In this document: in pieces, positions 26,205-34,349 of the stretch
Position numbering within the stretch: the stretch's first letter is position 1
Layout: every line of letters starts with the position of its first letter
Source of the DNA: Actinomadura syzygii
GTDB lineage: Bacteria > Actinomycetota > Actinomycetes > Streptosporangiales > Streptosporangiaceae
Assembly (NCBI RefSeq): GCF_008085905.1
Contig: NZ_VSFF01000004.1
Span: forward strand, 62,001-126,000
Direction: 5' to 3'
DNA: 64,000 nucleotides
Made by a program: the position numbers and the translations under genes
Notes under the pieces: generated by a model
Databases searched by the model: none
What the model saw: the letters and a program-made list of their open reading frames with translations, nothing else
What the model was told of the DNA's origin: nothing

Positions 26205-26959
26205 GACGTCCTCCCGGCGCGCCGCCGCAGGACCGGGCGGGCCGCGACGGCGAGCGCGACCCCGGCGAGGCAGAGCAGGTATCCGGCGGTGACCCAGGGC
26301 GCGGGCGGGCGTCCGGACGTCAGCCCGTGCAGGACGCCGACCGGCCAGGCCGCGTACGCGGTGAGGTGCAGGGCCCGCCACGTCCAGGGACGGCGGGCGG
26401 CGGCGAACCGGCCGCGCGCGATCCCGCCCGCGAACGCGACGATCATCAGGTAGAGCGCGAGGGTGCCGAGGCCGTAGTCGGTCAGATGGTCGGCCGAGAG
26501 CGGGAGGAACGCCTGCGTCGCGCCGATCCGGTGCCGGGCGATCTGCGAGGAGATGTGCAGGACGAGCGTCGCGACGGCGAGGAAGGCGAGCGCGCGGTGC
26601 GCCGCCTGCGCGCGGACGCGCCGGGCCGGCGCGAGGATCGCCTGGTCGGTGGCCAGCACCCCGACCATGACCGTCAGCGAGAGGGAGACCAGCGCGAAGA
26701 CGCCGCAGTAGAAGTCGACGAACGATCCGACGGCGCGCAACTCGGGCAGCAGGACGCCGGTCGAGACACCGAGACCGAGGAGCAGCCCGGTGCAGCCCGC
26801 GACGGTCGCGCGAACGACGAGCCGGAGCTGAGGTCTGGCCCGGTTGCGGCGGCCTTGCGGTTCGCCGCGGTGGAAGCCGTCCGGTGCTATGAGGAACGCT
26901 TGCGTTCCCTCGTGGGCGAGGCCCTGCGGCGGCCCCGGACGTTCCCGTCCCCTTCTCAT
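26201..26959 (-). CDS. Ferric-reductase-like transmembrane (cytochrome b561-type) protein
   Basis: A 252-residue membrane protein with about six helices. The core has paired His residues on helices (AAHRALAFLAVATLVLHISSQIARH and TWRALHLTAYAAWPVGVLHGLTSG), the layout of haem b ligands in ferric-reductase-like domains. There is no FAD/NAD domain, so the electron partner must be separate; the coupled downstream NuoF-like gene is the obvious candidate. The ATG at 26959 has AAGGGGG just upstream; a TTG one codon earlier is possible. The N-terminal ~45 residues are basic and hydrophilic. Confidence 0.8.
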   Translation of the reverse strand: MRRGRERPGPPQGLAHEGTQAFLIAPDGFHRGEPQGRRNRARPQLRLVVRATVAGCTGLLLGLGVSTGVLLPELRAVGSFVDFYCGVFALVSLSLTVMVGVLATDQAILAPARRVRAQAAHRALAFLAVATLVLHISSQIARHRIGATQAFLPLSADHLTDYGLGTLALYLMIVAFAGGIARGRFAAARRPWTWRALHLTAYAAWPVGVLHGLTSGRPPAPWVTAGYLLCLAGVALAVAARPVLRRRAGRTS

Positions 26960-27034
26960 CAACGCCCCCTTGTCGCGTGAATCGGCGACAGGTACGACGT
27001 GTGATCAAGCACTCTCAGTTCAGTGACATTTGTG

Positions 27035-27943
27035 TCAACCGGCCCCATAAACGGGTTCGGGGGCGGGCGTTTTCGCGAGCAGGTCCGCGATCACGTCGCC
27101 GACCTCGGACGGGTCCCAGCGGGCGCCCTTGTCGGCGGTGGGGCCGTGGCGGAAGGCGTCCATGACGCAGATCCTTCCGGCCTCCGCCTCGAAGACCCGT
27201 CCGGTGACGTCGCGGGAGGCCGCCGAGCCCAGCCAGACGACCAGCGGCGAGACGTTCTCGGGCGCCATCGCGTCGAATCCGTCTTCGGCGGGGGCCGCCA
27301 TCGTCTGCGCGAACACCTCCTCGGTCATCCGGGTTCGGGCGGCGGGCGCGATCGCGTTGACCGTCACGCCGTACCGGGCCAGTTCGGCGGACGCGACGAG
27401 CGTCAGCCCGACGATGCCCGCCTTCGCCGCCGAATAGTTGCCCTGGCCCACACTGCCGAGCAGGCCCGCGCCGGACGAGGTGTTGATGATCCGGGCGTCC
27501 ACCGGGCGGCCTGCCTTGCTCTCGGCACGCCAGTGGCGTCCGGCGTGCTTGAGCGGGAGGAAATGGCCTTTGAGATGGACGCGCATGACGGCGTCCCATT
27601 CGTCCTCGCCGAGGTTGATCAGCATGCGGTCGCGGAGGAAACCGGCGTTGTTGACGAGGGTGTCGAGGCGTCCGAAGGCGTCGAGGGCGGTGGCGACCAA
27701 GGCGGCGGCGCCCGCCTCGGTCGCGATGTCGTCGGTGTTCGCGACGGCCCGTCCGCCGAGGGCCTCGATCTCGCGGACGACGTCGTGCGCCGGTCCCGCC
27801 GACGCCCCGCCCGTGCCGTCGCGGGCGACGCCGAGGTCGTTGACCACGACGAGCGCGCCCTGCCGGGCGAACTCCAGGGCGTGGGCGCGGCCGAGCCCCC
27901 GTCCGGCCCCGGTGACGGCGACCACCCGGTCCTTGCAGATCAT
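27035..27943 (-). CDS. SDR family oxidoreductase (Rv3548c-like, steroid ring C/D cluster)
   Basis: A 302-residue short-chain dehydrogenase. It has the coenzyme motif VTGAGRGLGRAHA, the MFE2-type strand VVVNDLGVARDGTG, NNAG in LVNNAGFLRDRM, a catalytic Ser-Tyr-Lys set (INTSSGAGLLGSVGQGNYSAAKAG) and a long C-terminal extension. NDLGV is typical of (3R)-hydroxyacyl-CoA dehydrogenases of the multifunctional-enzyme-2 type. In mycobacteria a similar SDR, Rv3548c, belongs to the KstR2 regulon for HIP catabolism. It follows a second SDR by 49 bp and both share the divergent promoter with echA20. A hydroxyacyl-CoA dehydrogenase role in steroid degradation is inferred. Confidence 0.8.
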   Translation of the reverse strand: MICKDRVVAVTGAGRGLGRAHALEFARQGALVVVNDLGVARDGTGGASAGPAHDVVREIEALGGRAVANTDDIATEAGAAALVATALDAFGRLDTLVNNAGFLRDRMLINLGEDEWDAVMRVHLKGHFLPLKHAGRHWRAESKAGRPVDARIINTSSGAGLLGSVGQGNYSAAKAGIVGLTLVASAELARYGVTVNAIAPAARTRMTEEVFAQTMAAPAEDGFDAMAPENVSPLVVWLGSAASRDVTGRVFEAEAGRICVMDAFRHGPTADKGARWDPSEVGDVIADLLAKTPAPEPVYGAG

Positions 27944-27992
27944 CGCTTCTCCTCGCGGGGGGACGACCCTCCGCTCCCCCGGTTCGCTTCGC

Positions 27993-28763
27993 TCATTGCT
28001 GCTCCTTGTTCACGCTGGCGGCGTCCAGGAAGGCGGGGCGTTCTCCGCCGCCGTGCAGCAGGAGCGACGACCCCGTGATGTAGGCGGCCCGGTCGGACGC
28101 CAGGAAGACGCAGGCCGCGCCGACCTCGTACGGGTCGGCGAGGCGGCCCATCGGGACGGTCCGCTCCACCGCGGCGATGCCCTCCTCGTCCCCGTAGTGC
28201 AGGTGCGACTGCTCGGTGCGGACCATTCCGAGCGTCACGAGATTCACCCGGATGTCGGGCGCCCATTCGACGGCGAGCGACTGCGTGAGGCTCTGCAGCC
28301 CGGCCTTGGCCGCGCCGTAGGCGGCGGTGCCCGGCGACGGCCGGATCCCGCTGACGCTGCCGATGTTGATCACCGAGCCGCCGCCGTGCTCCAGCAGCCG
28401 GGGCCGGAGCGCCCGCGCCATGATCAGCGCGGTGGTCAGGTTCAGTTCGAGGATCTTGACGTGGGTGCGCAGCGGGCCGTCGGCGACCGGCAGGAACGGG
28501 GCGCCGCCCGCGTTGTTGACCAGGATGTCGGCGCGGTCGAGGCCGTCCGCGAACGCCTCCGCGGCGTCGGGGTCGCGGGCGTCCAGGGAGACGAACCGGG
28601 GCGTCCGGCCGCCGGACTCGGGCAGCGTCTCCGGTTCGCGCCGGGCCACCGCGACGACGTCGGCGCCCGCGTCCAGGAGGGCGCGGGTGATCCCCGCGCC
28701 GACCCCGCGCACGCCGCCGGTGACCACGGCGGTCCGGCCGTCCAGATCGAGCGTCAGTGACAT
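27993..28763 (-). CDS. SDR family oxidoreductase (Rv3549c-like, steroid ring C/D cluster)
   Basis: A 256-residue classical SDR. Motifs are TAVVTGGVRGVGAGI (TGxxxGxG), LVNNAGGAPF (NNAG), INIGSVSGIRPSPGTAAYGAAKAGL (Ser, Tyr, Lys) and a C-terminal ITGSSLLLHGGGERP segment. It is the first gene of the minus-strand arm that diverges from echA20, starting 76 bp from it. The common intergenic region contains a KstR2-like operator. Order and similarity match Rv3549c next to echA20 in mycobacteria. The exact reaction in HIP catabolism is not settled. Confidence 0.82.
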   Translation of the reverse strand: MSLTLDLDGRTAVVTGGVRGVGAGITRALLDAGADVVAVARREPETLPESGGRTPRFVSLDARDPDAAEAFADGLDRADILVNNAGGAPFLPVADGPLRTHVKILELNLTTALIMARALRPRLLEHGGGSVINIGSVSGIRPSPGTAAYGAAKAGLQSLTQSLAVEWAPDIRVNLVTLGMVRTEQSHLHYGDEEGIAAVERTVPMGRLADPYEVGAACVFLASDRAAYITGSSLLLHGGGERPAFLDAASVNKEQQ

Positions 28764-28811
28764 CCCGTCTCCTCTGCGAGCCCGTGTTCCGCCTCTGCTA
28801 CCTTCTGTTCT

Positions 28812-28825
28812 AACAAATGTTTGGT
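28812..28825. promoter_or_regulatory. KstR2-like operator, divergent SDR/echA20 promoter
   Basis: The 14-mer AACAAATGTTTGGT fits the published mycobacterial KstR2 motif AnCAAGnnCTTGnT except for two positions. The same element, extended to TTCTAACAARTGTTTGGTRGA, is found in inverse orientation at 43885-43898 before the fadE30 operon. The two copies differ at only about two positions over 21 bases. It sits 14 bp before the echA20 start. Confidence 0.75.
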
Positions 28826-28838
28826 GGAAAGGTAGCGC

Positions 28839-29585
28839 ATGGGAGTCTCCACCACGACCCGGGACGGGGTCGCCGAGATCGTCGTGGCCGCCCCGCCGGT
28901 CAACGCGCTGACCGTCGCGGGCTGGTACGAGCTGGCCGACGCGGTCCTCGCGGCGGGCCGTGATCCGCAGGTCGGAGCGGTCGTGCTGCGCGCCGAGGGA
29001 CGGGGCTTCAACGCGGGCGTCGACATCAAGGAGATGCAGCGCACCGACGGCCACACCGCCCTGGTCGGCGCCAACCGCGGCTGTTTCGCGGCGTTCGCCG
29101 CCGTCTACGACTGCGAGGTGCCGGTGGTCGCGGCCGTCCACGGGTTCTGCCTCGGCGGCGGGATCGGCCTCGTCGGCAACGCGGACATCGTGATCGCCTC
29201 CGACGACGCTTACTTCGGTCTGCCGGAGGTCGATCGAGGCGCGCTCGGGGCGGCGACGCATCTGGCGCGGCTCGTCCCGCAGCACTTGATGCGCGCGATG
29301 GTCTATACGTGCCGCAACGTCACGGCGGACGAGTTGCACCGGCACGGGTCGGTCCTTGAGGTCGTCCCTGCGGACGAGCTGCGGGCGAAGGCGATGGAGG
29401 TCGCCGCGTCGATCGCCGCCAAGGACCGGTACGTGATCCGCCGCGCCAAGGAGTCGCTGAACGGGATCGACCCGGTCGACGTCAAGCGCAGCTACCGCTA
29501 CGAGCAGGGTTTCACCTTCGAGCTGAACCTCGTCGGCGCGGGCGACGAGCACCGCGACGCTTTCGTCGCCAAGGGGGCCGAATGA
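28839..29585 (+). CDS. echA20: EchA20-type crotonase, steroid ring D hydrolase
   Basis: A 248-residue crotonase-fold enzyme. It has the oxyanion-hole stretch RGFNAGVDIKEMQ and HGFCLGGGIGLVGNADIVIASDDAYFGLPEVDRGALG. It heads an operon with ipdA, ipdB and ipdC joined by ATGA/GTGA overlaps, exactly the KstR2-regulon order of mycobacteria. There EchA20 hydrolyses ring D of the indene-carboxyl-CoA intermediate of cholesterol catabolism, acting as a C-C hydrolase rather than a hydratase (family knowledge). A KstR2-like operator overlaps its promoter. The assignment rests on both sequence and neighbourhood. Confidence 0.88.
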   Translation: MGVSTTTRDGVAEIVVAAPPVNALTVAGWYELADAVLAAGRDPQVGAVVLRAEGRGFNAGVDIKEMQRTDGHTALVGANRGCFAAFAAVYDCEVPVVAAVHGFCLGGGIGLVGNADIVIASDDAYFGLPEVDRGALGAATHLARLVPQHLMRAMVYTCRNVTADELHRHGSVLEVVPADELRAKAMEVAASIAAKDRYVIRRAKESLNGIDPVDVKRSYRYEQGFTFELNLVGAGDEHRDAFVAKGAE

Positions 29586-30445
29586 GTTCCAAAGTGCTTT
29601 CGATCGAGAAGGTCGTCGGGTCGCTGGAAAGCGGCATGACGCTCGGGATCGGCGGCTGGGGGTCGCGGCGCAAGCCGATGGCCCTGGTCCGCGCGATCTG
29701 CCTGTCCCCGATCACGGATCTGACGGTCGTGACGTACGGCGGGCCGGACGTGGGGCTGCTGTGCGCGGCGGGCAAGGTGCGGCGGCTCGTCACCGCGTTC
29801 GTGACGATGGACTCGATTCCCCTTGAGCCGCATTTCCGGCAGGCGCGGCAGTCCGGGACGATCGAGCTGACCGAGTACGACGAGGGCATGTTCATGTTCG
29901 GGCTCTACGCGGCGGCGCACCGGCTGCCGTTCCTGCCCACGCCCGTCGGGCTCGGCTCGGACGTTCTGCGAAACAACCCCGAATTGAAGACGATCCGCTC
30001 GCCCTATGAGGACCGTCGGGAACTCGTCGCCGTTCCCGCTTTGACGATGGACGCGGCGCTCGTCCACATGAACCGCGCCGACGCGCGCGGCAACGCCCAG
30101 TACCTCGGCCCCGACCCGTACATGGACGACCTCTTCGCCAAAGCCGCCGACCGCACGTACGTGTCATGCGAACGGCTCGTCGACACCGAGGACTTCGCCA
30201 AGGAAGGGCCGGTGCAGTCGCTGCTGATCAGCCGAGCGCACGTAACCGGGGTGGTGGAGACGCCGAACGGCGCGCATTTCACCGACTGCGCCCCCGACTT
30301 CGGACGAGACGAGAAGTTCCAGAAGCTCTACGCCCAGTCGGCGGCCGACCCGGAGAAATGGGCCGAGTTCAGCGACCGGTTCCTGTCCGGCGACGAGGCG
30401 GCCTATCAGGACGCGGTCCGGGTGTGGCGGGAGGAGAACCGATGA
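29582..30445 (+). CDS. ipdA: IpdA, CoA-transferase family I alpha subunit (COCHEA-CoA hydrolase)
   Basis: A 287-residue protein of CoA-transferase family I, alpha type. The N-terminus has GMTLGIGGWGSRRKPMALVRAI (glycine-rich phosphate loop) and LTVVTYGGPDVGLLCAAGKV. Later come ALVHMNRADARGNAQYLGPDPYMDDLFAKAA and a conserved C-terminus. In Mycobacterium and Rhodococcus, IpdAB is a heteromeric hydrolase opening the last steroid ring of COCHEA-CoA, not a transferase (family knowledge). Its ATG overlaps the echA20 stop and it overlaps ipdB in turn, so subunit stoichiometry is probably coupled. Confidence 0.9.
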   Translation: MSSKVLSIEKVVGSLESGMTLGIGGWGSRRKPMALVRAICLSPITDLTVVTYGGPDVGLLCAAGKVRRLVTAFVTMDSIPLEPHFRQARQSGTIELTEYDEGMFMFGLYAAAHRLPFLPTPVGLGSDVLRNNPELKTIRSPYEDRRELVAVPALTMDAALVHMNRADARGNAQYLGPDPYMDDLFAKAADRTYVSCERLVDTEDFAKEGPVQSLLISRAHVTGVVETPNGAHFTDCAPDFGRDEKFQKLYAQSAADPEKWAEFSDRFLSGDEAAYQDAVRVWREENR

Positions 30446-31185
30446 ACGCGGCTACCCACACGGTTACACGTGCGGAAGTTTGCGCGGCGGCGTGCGCGGA
30501 CCTTTTCCGTGGTGACGGCGAGATCGTCGCGGCGGCGGTGGCCGGTTTCGTGCCGATGCTGGGCTCGCGGCTGGCGCGGTCGACGTTCGCGCCCGACCTG
30601 CTGACCACGGACGGCGGGCCCGCGCTGAGCGGCGAGCCCGTCCCGCTCGGGGCGTCCGCGGCGACGGTCGAGGGATGGCTGCCATTCCGCGACCATTTGT
30701 GGCTGGTGCTGAACGGGCGGCGGCACGTGGTGATGGGGCCGAGCCAGATCGACGCGCACGGCAACACGAACATCTCGTGCATCGGCGAATGGGAGCGTCC
30801 GACGCGACAGTTGCTCGGGGTCCGCGGCGGGCCCGGGAACACGCTGCTGAATCCGACGAGCTATTGGGTCCCGAAGCATTCGACGCGGGTGTTCACCGAG
30901 AAGGTCGACATGGTGAGCGGCGTCGGCTGGGACCGGGGCGCGCACGAGATCCGCCGGGTCGTGAGCAATCTCGCCGTGCTCGATTTCGACACCCCGGATC
31001 GGCGGATGCGGCTCCGCTCCGTCCATCCCGGAGTGAGCGTCGCGGACGTCGCGGCGGCGACCGGGTTCGAGTTGATCGTCCCGGACGAGGTGCCGGAAAC
31101 CCGCCTCCCGGACGCCGGGGAACTGCGGATCATGCGCGAGGAACTCGACCCGAAGGGGCTGCGGGAACGCGAGGTCCCGTCGTGA
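30442..31185 (+). CDS. ipdB: IpdB, CoA-transferase family I beta subunit (COCHEA-CoA hydrolase)
   Basis: A 247-residue beta subunit partner of IpdA. Visible conserved blocks are GFVPMLGSRLARSTFAPDLLTTDGG, FRDHLWLVLNGRRHVVMGPSQIDAHGNTNISCIG and NPTSYWVPKHSTRVFTEKVDMVSGVGWD. ATG 30442 follows a GGAGGAG and overlaps the ipdA stop as ATGA. The downstream ipdC starts inside its stop as GTGA. Together with IpdA it hydrolyses the cyclohexene ring of the steroid-derived CoA thioester (known for the orthologs). Confidence 0.9.
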   Translation: MNAATHTVTRAEVCAAACADLFRGDGEIVAAAVAGFVPMLGSRLARSTFAPDLLTTDGGPALSGEPVPLGASAATVEGWLPFRDHLWLVLNGRRHVVMGPSQIDAHGNTNISCIGEWERPTRQLLGVRGGPGNTLLNPTSYWVPKHSTRVFTEKVDMVSGVGWDRGAHEIRRVVSNLAVLDFDTPDRRMRLRSVHPGVSVADVAAATGFELIVPDEVPETRLPDAGELRIMREELDPKGLREREVPS

Positions 31186-32258
31186 GCGAAAAAGTGAACG
31201 AACAGGTGCTCGACACCCCGCTTACGCGGCTGGCGGGCGTGAAGCATCCGGTCGTGCAGACGGGAATGGGGTGGGTGGCCGGACCCAAGCTCGTCACGGC
31301 GGTCGCCAACGCGGGCGGCCTTGGAATCCTGGCGTCCGCGACGATGACGCTCGACCAACTCGCCGACGCCATCCACGAAGTGAAGGACCGGACGGGCGCG
31401 CCATTCGGCGTCAATCTCCGGGCGGATGCCACAGACGCGGGCGACCGCATCGACCTCCTCATCAAAGAGGGCGTGAAAGTCGCGTCCTTCGCGCTCGCGC
31501 CCAAGCAGGAACTGATCGGGAGACTGAAGGACGCGGGCGTCGTCGTGATCCCGTCCGTCGGCGCGCGGCGGCACGCGGAGAAGGTCGCGGGGTGGGGCGC
31601 GGACGCCGTGCTCGTGCAGGGCGGCGAGGGCGGCGGGCACACCGGCGCCGTCGCCACGACGCTGCTCCTCCCCCAGGTCGTGGACGCCGTCGACATCCCG
31701 GTGATCGCGGCGGGCGGGTTCTTCGACGGGCGCGGGCTCGCCGCCGCGCTGGCGTACGGGGCGGCGGGCGTCGCGATGGGCACGCGGTTCCTGCTGACGT
31801 CGGACAGCTCCGTCCCGGACGCGGTCAAGCGGGTCTACCTGAAGACCGGCGAGACCGTCGTGACCCGGCACGTGGACGGCATGCCGCACCGCGTGCTGCG
31901 CAGCGAGCTGGTCGACACGCTGGAGCGGTCGGGCCGGCTCGGCGGGCTCGTCCGCGCGGTGCGCAACGGCGCCCGGTTCAAGAGGCTGTCCGGGATGTCG
32001 TGGCGCGCGATGATCGCGGACGGGAAGGCGATGAAGCACGGCAAGGACCTGTCGTGGTCGCAGGTCCTGATGGCCGCGAACACGCCGATGCTGCTGAAGG
32101 CGGCGATGGTGGACGGTCGTCCCGACCTCGGCGTGATGGCGTCCGGGCAGGTCGTCGGGCTCATCGACGACCTGCCGAGCTGCGCCGAGCTGATCGGAGC
32201 GATCGTAGAGCGCGCGGCGGACGCCATCGCGGCCCAGCAGTCCCTGCTGATCCGCTAG
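31182..32258 (+). CDS. ipdC: IpdC, nitronate-monooxygenase-family flavin reductase
   Basis: A 358-residue TIM-barrel flavoprotein of the 2-nitropropane dioxygenase/FabK family. It has HPVVQTGMGWVAGPKLVTAVANAGGLGILASATM (first strands and FMN region), PFGVNLRADA, VIPSVGARRHAEKVAGWGADAVLVQGGEGGGHTG (phosphate-binding and catalytic His region) and VIAAGGFFDGRGLAAALAYGAAGVAMGTRFL. IpdC orthologs introduce or reduce a double bond in the bicyclic steroid acid CoA ester before EchA20 acts. Translation is coupled to ipdB (GTGA). Its 3' end shares CTAG with the convergent quinone reductase gene. Confidence 0.88.
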   Translation: MSEKVNEQVLDTPLTRLAGVKHPVVQTGMGWVAGPKLVTAVANAGGLGILASATMTLDQLADAIHEVKDRTGAPFGVNLRADATDAGDRIDLLIKEGVKVASFALAPKQELIGRLKDAGVVVIPSVGARRHAEKVAGWGADAVLVQGGEGGGHTGAVATTLLLPQVVDAVDIPVIAAGGFFDGRGLAAALAYGAAGVAMGTRFLLTSDSSVPDAVKRVYLKTGETVVTRHVDGMPHRVLRSELVDTLERSGRLGGLVRAVRNGARFKRLSGMSWRAMIADGKAMKHGKDLSWSQVLMAANTPMLLKAAMVDGRPDLGVMASGQVVGLIDDLPSCAELIGAIVERAADAIAAQQSLLIR

Positions 32259-33241
32259 CCGCGCACGGCGAGGACGAGCTTGCCCGTCGTGGTGCCCGAC
32301 TCGATGCGCCGGTGCGCCTCGGCGGCCTTCTCCAGCGGCAGTTCCTCGACCCCGACCCGCAGGTCGCCGGAGGCCGCGGCGGTGACGGCGCGGCGCAGGG
32401 CCCGGCCCGCCTCCTCCGGAAACGTTCCAGCGAACGCGGCCAGGTTGAACCCCGACACGGTCTTGTTGGCGAACCACAGCTCGTTCGCCGGGACGCCCAC
32501 GTCGTCCGCGCCGGACGCGTTGCCCATCACGACCAATCGGCCCATGGGCGCGAGGGCGTCGAGGCTCGCGCGCCGGGCCGGGCCGCCGACCATGTCCACG
32601 ACGACGTCGAACCCGCGTCCGCCGGTCAGGTCGGAGACGGCGCCGGACAGGTCGGCGCGGAGCACGACGTCGTCGTAGCCGAACCCGCGCGCGGTCTCGA
32701 TCTTGGCCGCGGAGCCGACCGTCCCGGCGACCCGTCCGGCGCCGAGCAGCCGGGCGGCCTGCCCGAGCAGGCCGCCCACTCCCCCGGCCGCCGCGTGGAC
32801 GAGCACGCTCTCGCCCGGCTCGATGCGCGCGACGCGGTCCAGGACGAGGAACGCCGTCGTCCCGTTGGACGGCACGGCCGCCGCGACGTCCAGGCCGAGC
32901 CCGGCGAGCGGCCCGTCGAGCGGGACGACGAGGTCCGCCGAGGTCACGGCGACCTCGGCGTAGCCGCCGCCGTCCACGATCGTCAGCGCCGCGACGGGCA
33001 GGCCCCCGCGCAGCCCCTCGACGCCGGGGCCCACGGCCCGCACGTGCCCGGACACCTCGATGCCCGGGACGAACGGCAGCGGCACGTCCACGACGCCGCG
33101 CCGGTAGAGGATCTCGGCGAAGTTCGCCCCCGCGTACGCCACGTCGATGGAGACCTGGCCCGGCCCGGGCTCGGGGACGCCGGCGTCCGTCACGCGCAGG
33201 ACGTCGGCGCCGCCGAACCCGGGGATGGCGACCGCCCTCAT
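32255..33241 (-). CDS. Zinc-independent MDR quinone/enoyl reductase
   Basis: A 328-residue medium-chain dehydrogenase/reductase. The N-terminal GroES-like domain has GQVSIDVAYAGANFAEILYRRG and PFVPGIEVSGHVRAVG without the Zn-binding Cys/His set. The cofactor domain has VLVHAAAGGVGGLLGQAARLLGAGRVAGTVGS. This is the QOR/NADPH:quinone reductase pattern. Its start at 33241 shares a base with the stop of the aldo-keto reductase gene (TGATG), so the two are coupled, and an XRE regulator lies just upstream. Substrate unknown; it is probably not part of the steroid pathway, although it lies next to ipdC. Confidence 0.85.
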   Translation of the reverse strand: MRAVAIPGFGGADVLRVTDAGVPEPGPGQVSIDVAYAGANFAEILYRRGVVDVPLPFVPGIEVSGHVRAVGPGVEGLRGGLPVAALTIVDGGGYAEVAVTSADLVVPLDGPLAGLGLDVAAAVPSNGTTAFLVLDRVARIEPGESVLVHAAAGGVGGLLGQAARLLGAGRVAGTVGSAAKIETARGFGYDDVVLRADLSGAVSDLTGGRGFDVVVDMVGGPARRASLDALAPMGRLVVMGNASGADDVGVPANELWFANKTVSGFNLAAFAGTFPEEAGRALRRAVTAAASGDLRVGVEELPLEKAAEAHRRIESGTTTGKLVLAVRG

Positions 33242-34242
33242 CAGTACCGTGTCCCGACCGGATCGGGGACGCCGTCCAACTCGGCCAGGTCGGCGGCCGT
33301 CAGGTCGAGGCCGGCCGCGCCCGCGTTGTCGAGCAGGTAGTGCCGCTTCTTCGTGCCCGGGATCGGGATGACGTGGTCGCCCTGGGCGAGCGTCCAGGCG
33401 ATGGCGACCTGCGCCGGGGTCGCGTCGTGCCGCTCCGCGACCGTCCGCACTACGTCGACGATCGCCATGTTGGCCTTGAGCGCGTCCTCCTGGAAGCGGG
33501 GGTTGCCGCCGCGGAAGTCCGAGGACTGGAAGTCGGCGGACGTGACCGTGCCGGTCAGGTAGCCCCGGCCGAGCGGCGAGTAGGGGACGAACACCGCGCC
33601 GTTCGCGGCGCACCAGCCGACCACGTCGCCCATCTCCTCCCCCTCGGTGGCGCCGGGCGAGGTGCCCGCGAGCGCGCCGGGCACGCCCAGCGGGTCGCGC
33701 GTCCACAGCGACAGCTCCGACTGGATCGCCGCGACCGGGTGGATCGCGTGCGCCTCCGCCGCCTGTGCCGCGCTGACCTCCGACAGGCCGAGCCTGCGGA
33801 CCTTGCCCGCCGCAACCAGTCCGGACATCGCCCCCCACGTTTCGGCGAGCGGATACTCCCGGTCGACCCTGTGCAGGTAGTACAGGTCGATCACGTCGGT
33901 GCCGAGGCGGCGCAGGCTCTCCTCGGCGGACGCGGTGACGAACTCCGGGCTTCCGTCCCGGATGATCTTCCAGGTGGGCGTCGTCTCGATGATCAGACCC
34001 GTCTTGGTGGCGACGACCGCCTCGTCCCGGCGGCCCGCGAGCGCCCGGCCGACCAGCGTCTCGTTGTGGCCGGCGCCGTACGCCTGCGCCGTGTCCAGGA
34101 ACGTCACGCCGTGGTCGAGGGCCTCGCGGATCAGCGCGACCGACGCCTCGTCGTCCGTAGCCTCGCCGTACACCCCGCTCATCCCCATGCAGCCGAGCCC
34201 GATGGCGCCGACCTGCGTCCCGGCGAATTCACGCTTCCTCAT
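33241..34242 (-). CDS. Aldo-keto reductase
   Basis: A 333-residue AKR with a TIM-barrel pattern: VGAIGLGCMGMSGVYG, TFLDTAQAYGAGHNE (Asp and Tyr of the tetrad), VVATKTGL (Lys), DVIDLYYLHRVDREYP (His), IQSELSLWTRDPLG, FVPYSPLGRGYLTG and VIPIPGTKKRHYLLDN (NADPH-binding loop). It resembles YghZ/PLR-type reductases of the AKR13 group. GGAGGG is found seven bases before ATG 34242. It is in an operon with the quinone reductase and lies 107 bp downstream of an XRE regulator on the same strand, which probably controls it. Confidence 0.9.
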   Translation of the reverse strand: MRKREFAGTQVGAIGLGCMGMSGVYGEATDDEASVALIREALDHGVTFLDTAQAYGAGHNETLVGRALAGRRDEAVVATKTGLIIETTPTWKIIRDGSPEFVTASAEESLRRLGTDVIDLYYLHRVDREYPLAETWGAMSGLVAAGKVRRLGLSEVSAAQAAEAHAIHPVAAIQSELSLWTRDPLGVPGALAGTSPGATEGEEMGDVVGWCAANGAVFVPYSPLGRGYLTGTVTSADFQSSDFRGGNPRFQEDALKANMAIVDVVRTVAERHDATPAQVAIAWTLAQGDHVIPIPGTKKRHYLLDNAGAAGLDLTAADLAELDGVPDPVGTRY

Positions 34243-34349
34243 GCAATTCCCTCCGTGGTTCTCGCTCCGAGAACGATCCTGTGGCACGGAAGGGGGATGA
34301 AACAGACGCTGCTCATACTGGGTGTGGCACCACCACCCTCGGACGCCGG

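Noticed and set aside
27024..27037. Short inverted repeat TGACA/TGTCA at the end of the SDR gene
   Set aside because: Five-base arms at the 3' end of a gene, not near a start; likely chance.
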